Shown: one piece after another, positions 55,333 through 64,000 of the stretch
Position numbering within the stretch: the first letter of the stretch is position 1
How the letters are laid out: every line of letters starts with the position of its first letter
From: Mariniblastus sp.
GTDB lineage: Bacteria; Planctomycetota; Planctomycetia; Pirellulales; Pirellulaceae
Length of the DNA stretch: 64,000 nt
Direction of reading: 5' to 3'
Assembly (NCBI GenBank): GCA_022447605.1
Contig: JAKVBG010000004.1
Location: 1 to 64,000 of the forward strand
Translations under genes and position numbers: made by a program
The notes under the pieces: model-generated
The model's database searches: none
What the model was told of the DNA's origin: nothing
The model's input: only the letters and a program-made list of their open reading frames with translations

Positions 55333-56787
55333 ATGGATCCATTCATTCAAGCGAAGCTGATCGAGAATCGCCGCCAGTTCTTTGGTCGCTCGACGACCGG
55401 CATTGGCTCCCTGGCCCTGGCCTCGCTGTTGAATCCCGGTTTGTTTGCCCAAACGAATCGCGACGACCCGGCGCGTGGCGGCTTGCCCGGTCTCCCCCAT
55501 TTTGCACCCCGCGCCAAACGGGTGATCTACCTGCTGCAATCGGGCGCCCCGTCGCAGATGGAACTGCTCGATTACAAACCTTCCCTCAAGGACCGGCACG
55601 GCCAGGAATTGCCGGCCTCGATTCGCCAGGGTCAACGACTGACCGGGATGACCTCCGGCCAGAAGAGCTTCCCGATCGTCAATCCACCCTTCCCGTTTCG
55701 CCAGCATGGCCAGAGCGGGACCTGGATCAGTGACTTGTTACCCCATACGGCCAAAGTGGTCGATGACCTGTGCATCGTGAAATCGATGCACACCGAGGCG
55801 ATTAACCACGACCCGGCCATTACATTTTTCCAGTCGGGTCACCAGCAACCGGGCCGGCCCAGCATCGGTTCATGGTTCAGCTACGGGCTGGGCAGCGAGA
55901 ACGCCGACCTGCCCGCCTTTGTCGTCCTGTTATCGCAAAACACGTTTTACCAGGCCCAACCGATCTACTCCCGTTTGTGGGGGAGTGGATTCTTGCCCTC
56001 CAATCACCAGGGGGTCAATTTCCGCAGCCAGGGTGACCCGGTCCTGTACCTGCAGGATCCGGCCGGGACCGACCGGTCCAGTCGCCGCCAGATGCTGGAC
56101 TCGCTGGCCCAGTTGAACCAGATCCGCGCCGCCGAAGTCGGGGACCCGGAAATCGAGACCCGGATCAAAGCGTATGAAATGGCCTACCGCATGCAGGTTT
56201 CGGTGCCCGAATTGGCCGACCTTTCTGACGAACCACAAAGCACCTTCGATCTTTACGGGGAAGAGGCGCGGACGCCTGGATCACACGCTGCCAATTGCCT
56301 GCTGGCTCGCCGGTTGGCCGAACGGGATGTGAGGTTCATCCAGATCTTCCACCGTGGCTGGGACCATCACAGCAACCTGGCCAAACATATCCCGGTACTT
56401 TGCAAGGAGACGGATCAAGGGACGGCCGCCCTGATTACCGACCTCAAGCAGCGGGGAATGCTGGACGACACCCTGGTGATCTGGGGTGGCGAGTTTGGGC
56501 GAACCGTTTACTCACAGGGTGGGATCGGAAATTACGGCCGTGATCATCACCCCCGCTGCTTCTCCGTCTTCTTTGCCGGGGGCGGTGTGCGAGGCGGGAT
56601 GTCCTACGGCCAGACCGATGAGTTCTGCTACAACATCGTAGAAAACCCGGTCCATGTTCACGATTTCCATGCCACGATCCTGCACCTGATGGGGGTCGAT
56701 CATGAACGGTTGACTTACCGTTTCCAGGGTCGCGATTACCGTTTAACCGACGTGCATGGAAACGTGGTCAAGGAGATCCTGACTTGA
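55333..56787 (+). CDS. DUF1501 family protein, Tat-exported
   Basis: 484 residues. The N-terminus [22 protein letters not shown] is a twin-arginine type signal. The mature part has alkaline-phosphatase-fold traits of DUF1501: [22 protein letters not shown] at the start, a [13 protein letters not shown] loop, and [15 protein letters not shown]...GRDHHPRCF near the C-terminus, which would hold metal ligands. It is the partner of the preceding cytochrome-like gene. The start is five bases after that gene's stop, so they are co-translated. Confidence 0.92.
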   Translation: MDPFIQAKLIENRRQFFGRSTTGIGSLALASLLNPGLFAQTNRDDPARGGLPGLPHFAPRAKRVIYLLQSGAPSQMELLDYKPSLKDRHGQELPASIRQGQRLTGMTSGQKSFPIVNPPFPFRQHGQSGTWISDLLPHTAKVVDDLCIVKSMHTEAINHDPAITFFQSGHQQPGRPSIGSWFSYGLGSENADLPAFVVLLSQNTFYQAQPIYSRLWGSGFLPSNHQGVNFRSQGDPVLYLQDPAGTDRSSRRQMLDSLAQLNQIRAAEVGDPEIETRIKAYEMAYRMQVSVPELADLSDEPQSTFDLYGEEARTPGSHAANCLLARRLAERDVRFIQIFHRGWDHHSNLAKHIPVLCKETDQGTAALITDLKQRGMLDDTLVIWGGEFGRTVYSQGGIGNYGRDHHPRCFSVFFAGGGVRGGMSYGQTDEFCYNIVENPVHVHDFHATILHLMGVDHERLTYRFQGRDYRLTDVHGNVVKEILT

Positions 56788-56846
56788 CCGGAAACCAACA
56801 GCCCGTCGATCGTTGGCCGATTTCCTTAACTCAATGGAACTTTCGC

Positions 56847-59831
56847 ATGCTGCCTGGAAGAATCCCGAATCACCGTTTCCTGTTGGCCCTGTTCAGCCTG
56901 CTGACGGTCTGTTCGATCGCATCGGCCCAATACAAACCGTGGACGCACCAGGCACCGATCCATATCCTGACTACCCCCCAGGGCGCCGACCTGGCCGAAG
57001 GGGTCGTGCTGAAGGATTTCCCACTGTTGATCCGCCTCGATCGGGATCACTTCGATTTCGCACAGGCCCGGCCGGGCGGCGAAGATGTCCGCTTCTCAAT
57101 GAACGGCCAGGCGCTCGCCTATGAAATCGACCACTGGGACGCCACTCAGGGGCGTGCCGCCGTCTGGGTGCGGGTGCCGCGAATCGAGGGGAACCGGGTC
57201 CAGGCGCTGCAGCTGCACTGGGGCAACCCGGATGCCGAATCGGAATCGGACGGAAAGCAGGTATTCAATCAGAGCAACGGTTACCTGACCGTGATGCATA
57301 TGAATGACCCGCTAACCGATTCGACCGGCCAGCTGAGCTGTACCGATGCCGGCACAACCACCGGACAAGGTCCCATCGGGCCAGCGCGGAACCTGGCTGA
57401 AGGGCAGGGGATCCACTGTGGTGAACAGCTGACCCATTTCCCGACCGGTTCGACACCCCACAGCACCGAGGTCTGGTTCCGTACGGAAAAACCGAACGCG
57501 CGACTGGTCGGCTGGGGGACCGAGGAGGGGCAGGGCAAAGTCGTGATGCATTTCCGCAGCCCGCCTCATATCGATATGGACTGTTACTTCTCCGACGGCA
57601 ACGTGTCGAGCGAGGGACGGATCGGGTTGGGTGAGTGGGTTCACGCGGCCCACACGTATCGCCAAGGGGAACCGAAACTCTATATCAATGGTCAACTCGA
57701 CGGGGAAACGAATCACCGCGCCACACCGCTGGCCATCAATCGTCCAGCGCGGATGTGGATTGGCGGTTGGTACAACCATTACCAGTACGAGGGCCAGATC
57801 GATGAGGTCCGCATCTCCAACGTCACCCGCTCGGCCGACTGGCTGAAGCTGCAGTATGAAAACCAGAAGCCACTCTCCACGGCGGTCGGTCATCCGGTCC
57901 GCCCGGGCAACCGCCTGGCGGTCGTACCAGGTCGGGCGACCGTGGCGGAAAACGGGGAGCAGCGTTTCGAGGCGACGGCCGAAGGCGCGTTGAAAGTCGC
58001 CTGGATCCTCAAGTCGGGCGACCAACAGGAAGTCGTCTCGGTCGACCGCCACAGCTACCCATTACGGGCCCCGCGAGTGACGGCTGACGAATCGTTGACC
58101 TTGCAGTTTCAGGCGATCTACCCGGACGAGGTCAGACTGGTGGAGATCCCGATCACGGTCCGCGATACGGTGGCCGAACCGGAATTCCGACTGACGGCCC
58201 CCGCCCAGTGGGACGGTCGCTCCGAACTGCGGCTGACCCCTGAGATCAGCAACCTGGCTGCGTTGCAAGAACAGAGTACAGACGACCTGAACATCCATTG
58301 GTCGATCGACCAGATCGCCACGCTCCACACGCTCCACACCGACCATCTCCAGTTGCACCGGGCCCAGAACAGTGGTCCGCTCGTGGTGACGGCCACGATC
58401 GATAACGGCGGACAGGCAACCAAGCGCTCGGTGACGATCGAGGTGACCGAACCGACCTCGGACGCGTGGGTAGAGCGGCCGGTGGGACCGGACGAGAAAC
58501 CGGTCGACCACCAGTTCTACGCCCGCGATGACCAAAACCGGGGGATGCTGCACTACAACGGTCAACTGGACGCCGCGGCCGACGAGGTTTTCCTGAATGT
58601 ATATGCCGACGACCAGTTTTACCGCCAGGCGACGGCCTCCCCGGACGAGCAGAGGCGTTACCGCTTGTCGGTCCCGCTGGAGCCCGGGCTGATCACGTAC
58701 CGGCTAGAATTCGGCCATGTCCGCAATGGCCAACGGGAGATCCTGCACCGCGTCGGTGACCTGGTCTGCGGTGACGCGTACATCATCCAGGGACAATCCA
58801 ATGCCGAAGCGTTCGACATGGGACGCGCCGTCAACCCGTACACCAGTCGCTGGATCCGCAGTTTCGGCAGCCCGCAAGCGGGTGAAGCGCAGGCTCGCAC
58901 CACGACCTGGGGCCATGCCGTTTCCTTCGATCGGGATGGCTGGGACCTGCAGATCGGTTACTGGGGCATCGAGCTGGGCCGCAAGCTGGTGGAACGGCAC
59001 CAGGTCCCGATCTTTATCATCAACGGGGCCAAGGGGGGGACCCGCATCGATCAACATCAACGCAACCCGGACGACCCGACCGACGTCACGACAATCTACG
59101 GTCGCCTGCTGTGGCGCCTGCAACAAGCTCGCCTGACACACGGTGTACGGGCCGTGCTCTGGCACCAGGGAGAGAACGATCAGGGCGCGGCCGGCCCGAC
59201 CGGCGGTTACGGCTGGGAATCGTACCAGGATTACTTCGTTCAACTGGCGGCCGCCTGGAAACAGGATTACCCCAACCTGCAAGACTACTACGTCTTCCAG
59301 ATCTGGCCGAGGGCCTGCGCCATGGGTAAAAAAGGATCGGACAACATGCTGCGGGAAGTTCAGCGGCAACTACCCGAGCTGTTTTCCAATTTGCACACAA
59401 TGTCGACCCTCGGGATCCGGCCCGGGGGAGGTTGCCATTACCCGGCCGAGGGTTACGCGCAGATCGCCAAGTTGATCTACCCGTTGGTCGCCCGAGACCA
59501 TTACGGGGCGAACTTCTTCCAATCGATCACGGCCCCCAACCTGGTCGAGGTCCGTTTTAGCAACGATCGAGAGAACGAGATCGAGCTCGTCTTCGACCAG
59601 CCAGTCGATTGGCAGGAGAGTGCGGCCGAACTCTTCCAGTTCAACACCGAAGGCGGCAAGGTCATCTCCGGCCAGGCTGATGGACGGGTCGTGACACTCC
59701 AAACCGAAGGGGCAGGGCAGGCGACCCACATCACTTACATCGACGGGAGAAACTGGAACGAGAAAAAGCGACCGCTGCGGGGCAAAAACGGGATCGCCGC
59801 CTTCTCCTTCTGCCAGGTCCCGATCGAATAA
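56847..59831 (+). CDS. Secreted DUF2341-LamG-SASA esterase
   Basis: 994 residues from ATG 56847, which places the signal peptide (about 1-28, ending SIASAQ) at the front; a TTG at 56784 overlapping the DUF1501 stop is less likely. Order: DUF2341 (about 30-130, DFPLLIRLDRDHFDF), LamG/concanavalin-like fold (about 165-335, NARLVGWGTEEG, GQIDEVRISN), Ig-like linkers, then a SASA esterase (about 640-880) with Ser651 in GQSNAEAF, ALWHQGENDQG-like block and GGCHYPAEG. It may bind and deacetylate a polysaccharide. The three genes 52241-59831 look like one operon. Confidence 0.88.
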   Translation: MLPGRIPNHRFLLALFSLLTVCSIASAQYKPWTHQAPIHILTTPQGADLAEGVVLKDFPLLIRLDRDHFDFAQARPGGEDVRFSMNGQALAYEIDHWDATQGRAAVWVRVPRIEGNRVQALQLHWGNPDAESESDGKQVFNQSNGYLTVMHMNDPLTDSTGQLSCTDAGTTTGQGPIGPARNLAEGQGIHCGEQLTHFPTGSTPHSTEVWFRTEKPNARLVGWGTEEGQGKVVMHFRSPPHIDMDCYFSDGNVSSEGRIGLGEWVHAAHTYRQGEPKLYINGQLDGETNHRATPLAINRPARMWIGGWYNHYQYEGQIDEVRISNVTRSADWLKLQYENQKPLSTAVGHPVRPGNRLAVVPGRATVAENGEQRFEATAEGALKVAWILKSGDQQEVVSVDRHSYPLRAPRVTADESLTLQFQAIYPDEVRLVEIPITVRDTVAEPEFRLTAPAQWDGRSELRLTPEISNLAALQEQSTDDLNIHWSIDQIATLHTLHTDHLQLHRAQNSGPLVVTATIDNGGQATKRSVTIEVTEPTSDAWVERPVGPDEKPVDHQFYARDDQNRGMLHYNGQLDAAADEVFLNVYADDQFYRQATASPDEQRRYRLSVPLEPGLITYRLEFGHVRNGQREILHRVGDLVCGDAYIIQGQSNAEAFDMGRAVNPYTSRWIRSFGSPQAGEAQARTTTWGHAVSFDRDGWDLQIGYWGIELGRKLVERHQVPIFIINGAKGGTRIDQHQRNPDDPTDVTTIYGRLLWRLQQARLTHGVRAVLWHQGENDQGAAGPTGGYGWESYQDYFVQLAAAWKQDYPNLQDYYVFQIWPRACAMGKKGSDNMLREVQRQLPELFSNLHTMSTLGIRPGGGCHYPAEGYAQIAKLIYPLVARDHYGANFFQSITAPNLVEVRFSNDRENEIELVFDQPVDWQESAAELFQFNTEGGKVISGQADGRVVTLQTEGAGQATHITYIDGRNWNEKKRPLRGKNGIAAFSFCQVPIE

Positions 59832-59892
59832 CAAGGGCGAGCCATCCATAGGAAAAGCGAGTCGAAAACGTGACGGCGCGGTCCGTCAATAA

Positions 59893-59922
59893 TTGTCTCC
59901 GCCCTGACAAATCGACTATACT
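59893..59922 (+). promoter_or_regulatory. Candidate promoter of the second DUF1549/DUF1553 unit
   Basis: TTGTCT (59893-59898) is 18 bp before TATACT (59917-59922). The downstream gene starts about 80 bases later. It implies the second unit is transcribed separately from the first. Confidence 0.4.
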
Positions 59923-60000
59923 GAGAGTCAAGACTGAGAGGCAAAACGGTGGGTGGTAATGTAATACGCCGAACCCGGATGCTCTCGCGATGATTTGTGG

Positions 60001-63000
60001 ATGCGCTCTGATGCGCTGGCTGGCATGACCTGTAACCAAAACTACCGACGGCCGCCGACCGACCATGGGCCCCTCCTGCTGGCCGTCACGGTCCTCTGCG
60101 TTCTGCCAGCGGCGCTGTTGGCCCAGGAGCCGACCGCGGCCCAGCTCGATTTCTTCGAGAACAAGATCCGACCCGTCCTGGTCGAGCATTGCTACGAGTG
60201 TCACGGACCGGAGTCCGACCCGACCGAGGCAAACCTGCGCGTCGATTCACTGGCCGGTCTGCAAAAAGGGGGTGACAACGGGGCCGCCCTGATGCCGGGC
60301 GACCTGGATGCCAGCCTGTTGTTGTCGGCCATCGAATACGACGCGTTCGAGATGCCCCCTTCGGGAAAGTTGCCCGCCGCGACGATTGCCGATTTCAAAA
60401 GCTGGATCGAACAAGGCGCACCTGTCCCAGCCTCATTTGAAAAGTCGACCGAAAATGGACCGATCGCGCCGGCCGAAACCACCATCGACTGGGATCAGGC
60501 TCGGCAGCATTGGGCTTTTCAGCCGATCACATCGCCCACTGCGCCGACCGTGCCAACCAAAGACTGGAACGCGAACCCGATCGACGCGTTTGTCTACGGC
60601 CGCCTGGCTGCAGCCGGGCTGCAACCGAGCAATCCGGCCAACCGCCACACCCTCGTCCGCCGGGTCTACCTGAACCTGGTCGGGATCCCGCCCACGATCG
60701 AGCAGGTCAACGCCTTTGTGCAGGACGACTCACCCGATGCGTATGAACGCCTGGTGGAAAGCCTGCTCGCTTCCCCCCGTTACGGCGAGCGATGGGGACG
60801 ACACTGGCTCGATGTGGTGCGCTACGCCGACTCCAACGGCGCCGATGAGAATCACCCGTACCCGTTTGCCTGGCGGTATCGCAATTACGTCATCGACGCG
60901 TTCAACCGGGACCTGCCGTACGACCAGTTCCTGGTCGAGCAACTGGCGGGCGACCTGTTACCCCGCGCCGACGACCACGACGAGAACAATCGCCGCCTGG
61001 CGGCCACCACGTTCCTGGCGATGGGGATCAAGATCGATGCCGAACAGGACCAGGAGAAGAAACGGGCCGACATCATCGACGAGCAACTCGACACGATGGG
61101 TCGTTCCCTGCTGGGGATGACGATCGGCTGTGCCCGTTGTCACGATCACAAGTTCGACCCGATCCCGACCCGGGATTACTACGCCCTGTCCGGCATTCTC
61201 CGCAGTACCAATCTGGAGAATCAGAAACTCGGCTCGCAGGAGACGGACCAGGTCGAACAATCCCTGGTCACGACGACCGAATCGATCCGGGAACTTCGCC
61301 AGAGAGAACGGCAGCGGATCATCACCGCCTCCAGCCAGGATGTCGCATCGTACCTCACCGCCGCCAGCCAGGTCCGCCAGTGGCAACGGCAACAAGCGGC
61401 CGACAAGATCCAGGATCGCCTGGATGAAACGATCAAAGGCTCCCGCTTGCTGCCGATCGGTGAAATCCTCGAGCGGTCCGATTTCCAGGTGGCGGGCGTC
61501 TGGCTGGACGCCGAGAAGTTCAACCGCGGCGATGCGGCGATCGACCACGAGAGTTACGGCGCGGGGATCGGGATCGTCTCGGACAAAGGGGGTGGCCACA
61601 CCTGGGTCGAATACGACATCGAGCTGCCGCAGGCCGGCCTGTACCAGGTCGAGTTTCGCTACGCGGCGGCCAACCCGCGCCCCGGGCAACTATCGGTCAA
61701 CGGGCAGGTGGTGCACGAAGCCAGCATGGCCGAAGTGACCGGCAGCTGGATGCCCGACACGCAGACCTGGTTCGTGGAGGGACGTTTCCATTTCCAACAG
61801 GGCCCGAACGTCCTCCGCTTCGAAGTCACACCCAACATGTCACACCTCGATCAATTGATCGTGGCCCGCATCACGCCCAACGACGAGAAACAGCAGACGC
61901 CTCCGGCCGATTCAGCCCTGCCCACGCCGCGAGAGATTGCCGAGCGCGGGCAGCTCGACCTCTCGGTCCTGCTCGCCTGGGCCGCCCTCGATCGAGGCCA
62001 GGGCAGCGAGAGCGACTCGACCAACACGGTCGCACCGGCGCGCTTGATCGATCCGGACGGCCCCCTGGCCGATGTCGATTCGGCCGAAGCTTACTTTGCC
62101 GAAACGGTCCAGCAGGAACTGACCGAACTGAGAAAAAACCTGGCCGAACTGCAGCAGCGTCAGATGGCGCTCAACGAACCACAGCTGATGGGCGTCGCCG
62201 AGGGAGAACCGGCCGACGCGGCCGTCTTTATTCGGGGCAACCACCGGCAGAGCGGAGCGGTCGTCCCGCGACGTTTCCTGACGATCGTCTCGGGCGAACA
62301 ACAGGACCCGTACCCGGCCGACCAGAGTGGTCGCCTGCAACTGGCCCGCTCGATCGCCTCGGCCGACAACCCATTGACCGCACGGGTGATGGCCAACCGC
62401 GTCTGGCGCTGGCACCTGGGACGCGGCATCGTCGAATCGACCGACAATTTTGGACTGACCGGCGCCGCGCCAACCCACCCGGAGCTGCTCGATTTCCTGG
62501 CTCAATATCTGATCGACCACGATTGGTCGATCAAGGCGCTGCAGCGGCTGATCCTCTCATCCCAGGTCTACCGCATGGCGCACCAGAGTTCGGATCAAGC
62601 GGCCACGATCGACCCGGAAAACCGGCTCTTGTGGCGCTGGCCCCGACGGCGGATGGAAGCCGAATTACTGCGCGACAGTCTGCTGCACATCAGCGGAAAG
62701 CTCGATCTGTCGACCGGCCAGGGCTCGGTGGGCAACGTGACGACCGCCAACCCTTCGCCCACTGACCTGGACAACAACCAGAAGTATTACGAAGAGTCAC
62801 CGCTCAGGTCGGTCTACCTGCCGATCGTGCGGACCAACGTGTTCAAGTTCTTCCGCCTGTTCGATTTCCCCAACCCGGCGGCGCCCAAGGGGAACCGGGA
62901 CGCGACCACCGTCCCGACCCAGGCCCTGTTCCTGATGAACAGCAACTGGGTCCGCCAGCTGGCCACCGAATGGGCCGCGCAGATCACGACTGAGGAAACC

Positions 63001-63165
63001 TCGCCTGAAAAACGGATCGAGAAGATCTACCTGGCCGGCTTGGGGCGCCTGCCGAGTCGCTCCGAAACGGAACTGGCCCGGCAGTTTATCGAACAGGAGC
63101 CCGAACCGTGGCCCGTCTTGTGCCACGGTATCTTCATGTTGAATGAATTCCTCTACATCGAGTGA
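60001..63165 (+). CDS. Cytochrome c-like DUF1549/DUF1553 protein with inserted carbohydrate-binding-like domain
   Basis: About 1054 residues; ATG 60001 is chosen, but TTG 59995 and ATG 60025 are also possible and none has a good ribosome binding site. After the signal peptide comes CYECHG (Cys64, Cys67, His68) and DUF1549 (NPIDAFVYGRLAAAGL). A second CxxCH follows at Cys377-Cys380-His381 ([12 protein letters not shown]). An inserted beta-rich segment at about 490-625 (HTWVEYDIELPQAGLYQVEF, PGQLSVNGQVV) resembles a CBM6/35-type module. DUF1553 closes the protein (NPLTARVMANRVWRWHLGRG). A DUF1501 gene follows after 7 bases. It is a paralogue of the gene at 52241. Confidence 0.93.
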   Translation: MRSDALAGMTCNQNYRRPPTDHGPLLLAVTVLCVLPAALLAQEPTAAQLDFFENKIRPVLVEHCYECHGPESDPTEANLRVDSLAGLQKGGDNGAALMPGDLDASLLLSAIEYDAFEMPPSGKLPAATIADFKSWIEQGAPVPASFEKSTENGPIAPAETTIDWDQARQHWAFQPITSPTAPTVPTKDWNANPIDAFVYGRLAAAGLQPSNPANRHTLVRRVYLNLVGIPPTIEQVNAFVQDDSPDAYERLVESLLASPRYGERWGRHWLDVVRYADSNGADENHPYPFAWRYRNYVIDAFNRDLPYDQFLVEQLAGDLLPRADDHDENNRRLAATTFLAMGIKIDAEQDQEKKRADIIDEQLDTMGRSLLGMTIGCARCHDHKFDPIPTRDYYALSGILRSTNLENQKLGSQETDQVEQSLVTTTESIRELRQRERQRIITASSQDVASYLTAASQVRQWQRQQAADKIQDRLDETIKGSRLLPIGEILERSDFQVAGVWLDAEKFNRGDAAIDHESYGAGIGIVSDKGGGHTWVEYDIELPQAGLYQVEFRYAAANPRPGQLSVNGQVVHEASMAEVTGSWMPDTQTWFVEGRFHFQQGPNVLRFEVTPNMSHLDQLIVARITPNDEKQQTPPADSALPTPREIAERGQLDLSVLLAWAALDRGQGSESDSTNTVAPARLIDPDGPLADVDSAEAYFAETVQQELTELRKNLAELQQRQMALNEPQLMGVAEGEPADAAVFIRGNHRQSGAVVPRRFLTIVSGEQQDPYPADQSGRLQLARSIASADNPLTARVMANRVWRWHLGRGIVESTDNFGLTGAAPTHPELLDFLAQYLIDHDWSIKALQRLILSSQVYRMAHQSSDQAATIDPENRLLWRWPRRRMEAELLRDSLLHISGKLDLSTGQGSVGNVTTANPSPTDLDNNQKYYEESPLRSVYLPIVRTNVFKFFRLFDFPNPAAPKGNRDATTVPTQALFLMNSNWVRQLATEWAAQITTEETSPEKRIEKIYLAGLGRLPSRSETELARQFIEQEPEPWPVLCHGIFMLNEFLYIE

Positions 63166-63172
63166 GCCGACC

Positions 63173-64000
63173 ATGATCAACCGGAGAGAATTGCTCAATC
63201 GATGGTGCGTCGGCTTTGGCGGGCTGGCGCTCAACCAGTTGCTGGCCGAACAGGCCCTGGCCAGCCACCCGCGGCCCGAGGACGGCCCCCAACCTCACTT
63301 TCCGGCCAAGGCGAAGCGGATCATCTTCCTGTTCATGCACGGCGGACCGTCGCACGTCGACCTGTTCGACCCGAAACCGGAACTGACCAAGCGGAACGGG
63401 GAAAAACCGCCATTCAAACGGACGCGTGTGCAGTTCGCCGCGCGGGGCAACCTGCTCGGCTCGCCTTGGAAATTTCGACCGACCGGCCAGAACGGCCTGC
63501 CGATGAGCGAGCTTTGGCAACACCTGCCAGAGGTCTCGGACGAACTCTGTATGCTGCACAGTGTGTGCGACACCAACGTAGCCCACGGCGGGGCCTGCAT
63601 GAAACTGTTCACCGGCAGCGACTCGAAGCTGCGGCCGAGCATGGGATCCTGGATCAGTTACGGCCTGGGGAGCGAGAACAAGAACCTGCCCGACTTTATC
63701 ACGATCTGTCCCTCCAGCCTGCATGGAGGCGTGGACAACTTTGGCAACGCTTTCCTGCCTTCGATTCATCAGGGTGTCCCGCTGGGAGAACCGGGCTACC
63801 CGAATTCCCTGGCCAGGGATGCCAAGTTCCGTTTCCTGAAAAGCGAGTTTGCCACCCGCCAACAGCAGCGGCGGCAACTCGATTTCCTGCAGCAACTCAA
63901 TCGACAACACCAGGAACAACAGGGGAGCGACTCTGACCTGGCGGCGCGGATCGAATCGTACGAGATGGCCTTTCGTATGCAGACGGCCGCACCCGAGGCG
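63173..64000 (+). CDS. DUF1501 family protein, Tat-exported (truncated by window end)
   Basis: 276 codons from ATG 63173 to the edge, with no stop. N-terminus NRRELLNRWCVGFGGLALNQLL is twin-arginine type. KRIIFLFMHGGPSHVDLFDPKPEL is the DUF1501 opening, and a DTNVAHGGACMKLFTGSD loop follows. SYEMAFRMQTAAPE at the edge is the conserved mid-region also present in the copy at 55333. It is the partner of the cytochrome-like gene upstream (7-base gap). Confidence 0.9.
   Translation, partial: MINRRELLNRWCVGFGGLALNQLLAEQALASHPRPEDGPQPHFPAKAKRIIFLFMHGGPSHVDLFDPKPELTKRNGEKPPFKRTRVQFAARGNLLGSPWKFRPTGQNGLPMSELWQHLPEVSDELCMLHSVCDTNVAHGGACMKLFTGSDSKLRPSMGSWISYGLGSENKNLPDFITICPSSLHGGVDNFGNAFLPSIHQGVPLGEPGYPNSLARDAKFRFLKSEFATRQQQRRQLDFLQQLNRQHQEQQGSDSDLAARIESYEMAFRMQTAAPEA

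Noticed and set aside
63202-63936. 244-codon forward frame at the window end
   Set aside because: It is out of frame with the clear DUF1501 gene starting at 63173, whose conserved motifs occupy the same bases.
1-64000. CRISPR arrays, tRNA/rRNA genes and insertion sequences
   Set aside because: No regularly spaced repeats, tRNA-like T-loops in cloverleaf context, transposase genes or terminal inverted repeats with target duplications were seen.

Overview
The window reads as a gene-dense stretch of a moderately GC-rich planctomycete chromosome, probably of the Pirellulaceae type. The signs are families typical of the phylum: paired cytochrome c/DUF1549/DUF1553 and DUF1501 genes, a DUF1592/DUF1588 plus DUF1552 pair, many sulfatases and sialate-O-acetylesterase-like (SASA) enzymes, an ECF sigma factor beside a transmembrane Ser/Thr kinase, and a secreted giant protein carrying the LEPRHLLA N-terminal signature. 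No tRNA, rRNA, CRISPR array, insertion sequence or prophage was seen.

Layout. 1-9.4 kb: aldehyde dehydrogenase, a secreted chimera of subtilisin and metalloprotease, a 2OG-Fe(II) oxygenase, a cyanophycinase-like hydrolase, a DUF6174/chagasin-like secreted protein and a proline iminopeptidase. 9.7-16.8 kb: three permeases (DHA2-type MFS, APC, OFA-type MFS) next to a dimethylglycine/sarcosine dehydrogenase-like FAD-GcvT enzyme. 17-20.7 kb: a CotH kinase-ankyrin protein and an EF-hand esterase. 20.8-25.7 kb: a 2-aminoethylphosphonate island (phnX, a DUF5690 MFS permease, phnW, a phosphonate-associated-type alcohol dehydrogenase). 25.8-29.3 kb: DUF1552 and DUF1592/1588 operon. 29.6-40.8 kb: FAD monooxygenase, ClC channel, kinase with its ECF sigma factor, a SASA esterase, lepA, an acyltransferase and a ThuA-like protein. 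41-46.7 kb: a putative selenoprotein, a ZIP transporter, an esterase, a coiled-coil secreted protein and a phosphatase-family protein translationally coupled to a double sulfatase. 46.7-64 kb: the fused sulfatase, a SASA esterase, then two successive cytochrome/DUF1549/DUF1553-DUF1501 units, the first carrying a DUF2341-LamG-SASA gene; the second runs off the window.

The most notable observation is the gene at 41059-42411. Its reading frame is interrupted by one in-frame TGA (41314-41316) set in a glycine-rich Cys-x4-TGA-x4-Cys context. The TGA is followed 27 nt later by the loop of a hairpin with a possible bulged U and a GGTCT apical loop, like the E. coli fdhF SECIS. The frame is the same on both sides, so this looks like a selenocysteine codon in a HEAT-repeat protein family that I cannot name.

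Functionally, the window combines polymer scavenging outside the cytoplasm (sulfatases, deacetylating esterases, proteases, Sec-exported cytochrome-like proteins with Tat-exported partners) with uptake and breakdown of small N- and P-containing compounds (2-aminoethylphosphonate, possibly methylated glycines, peptides).
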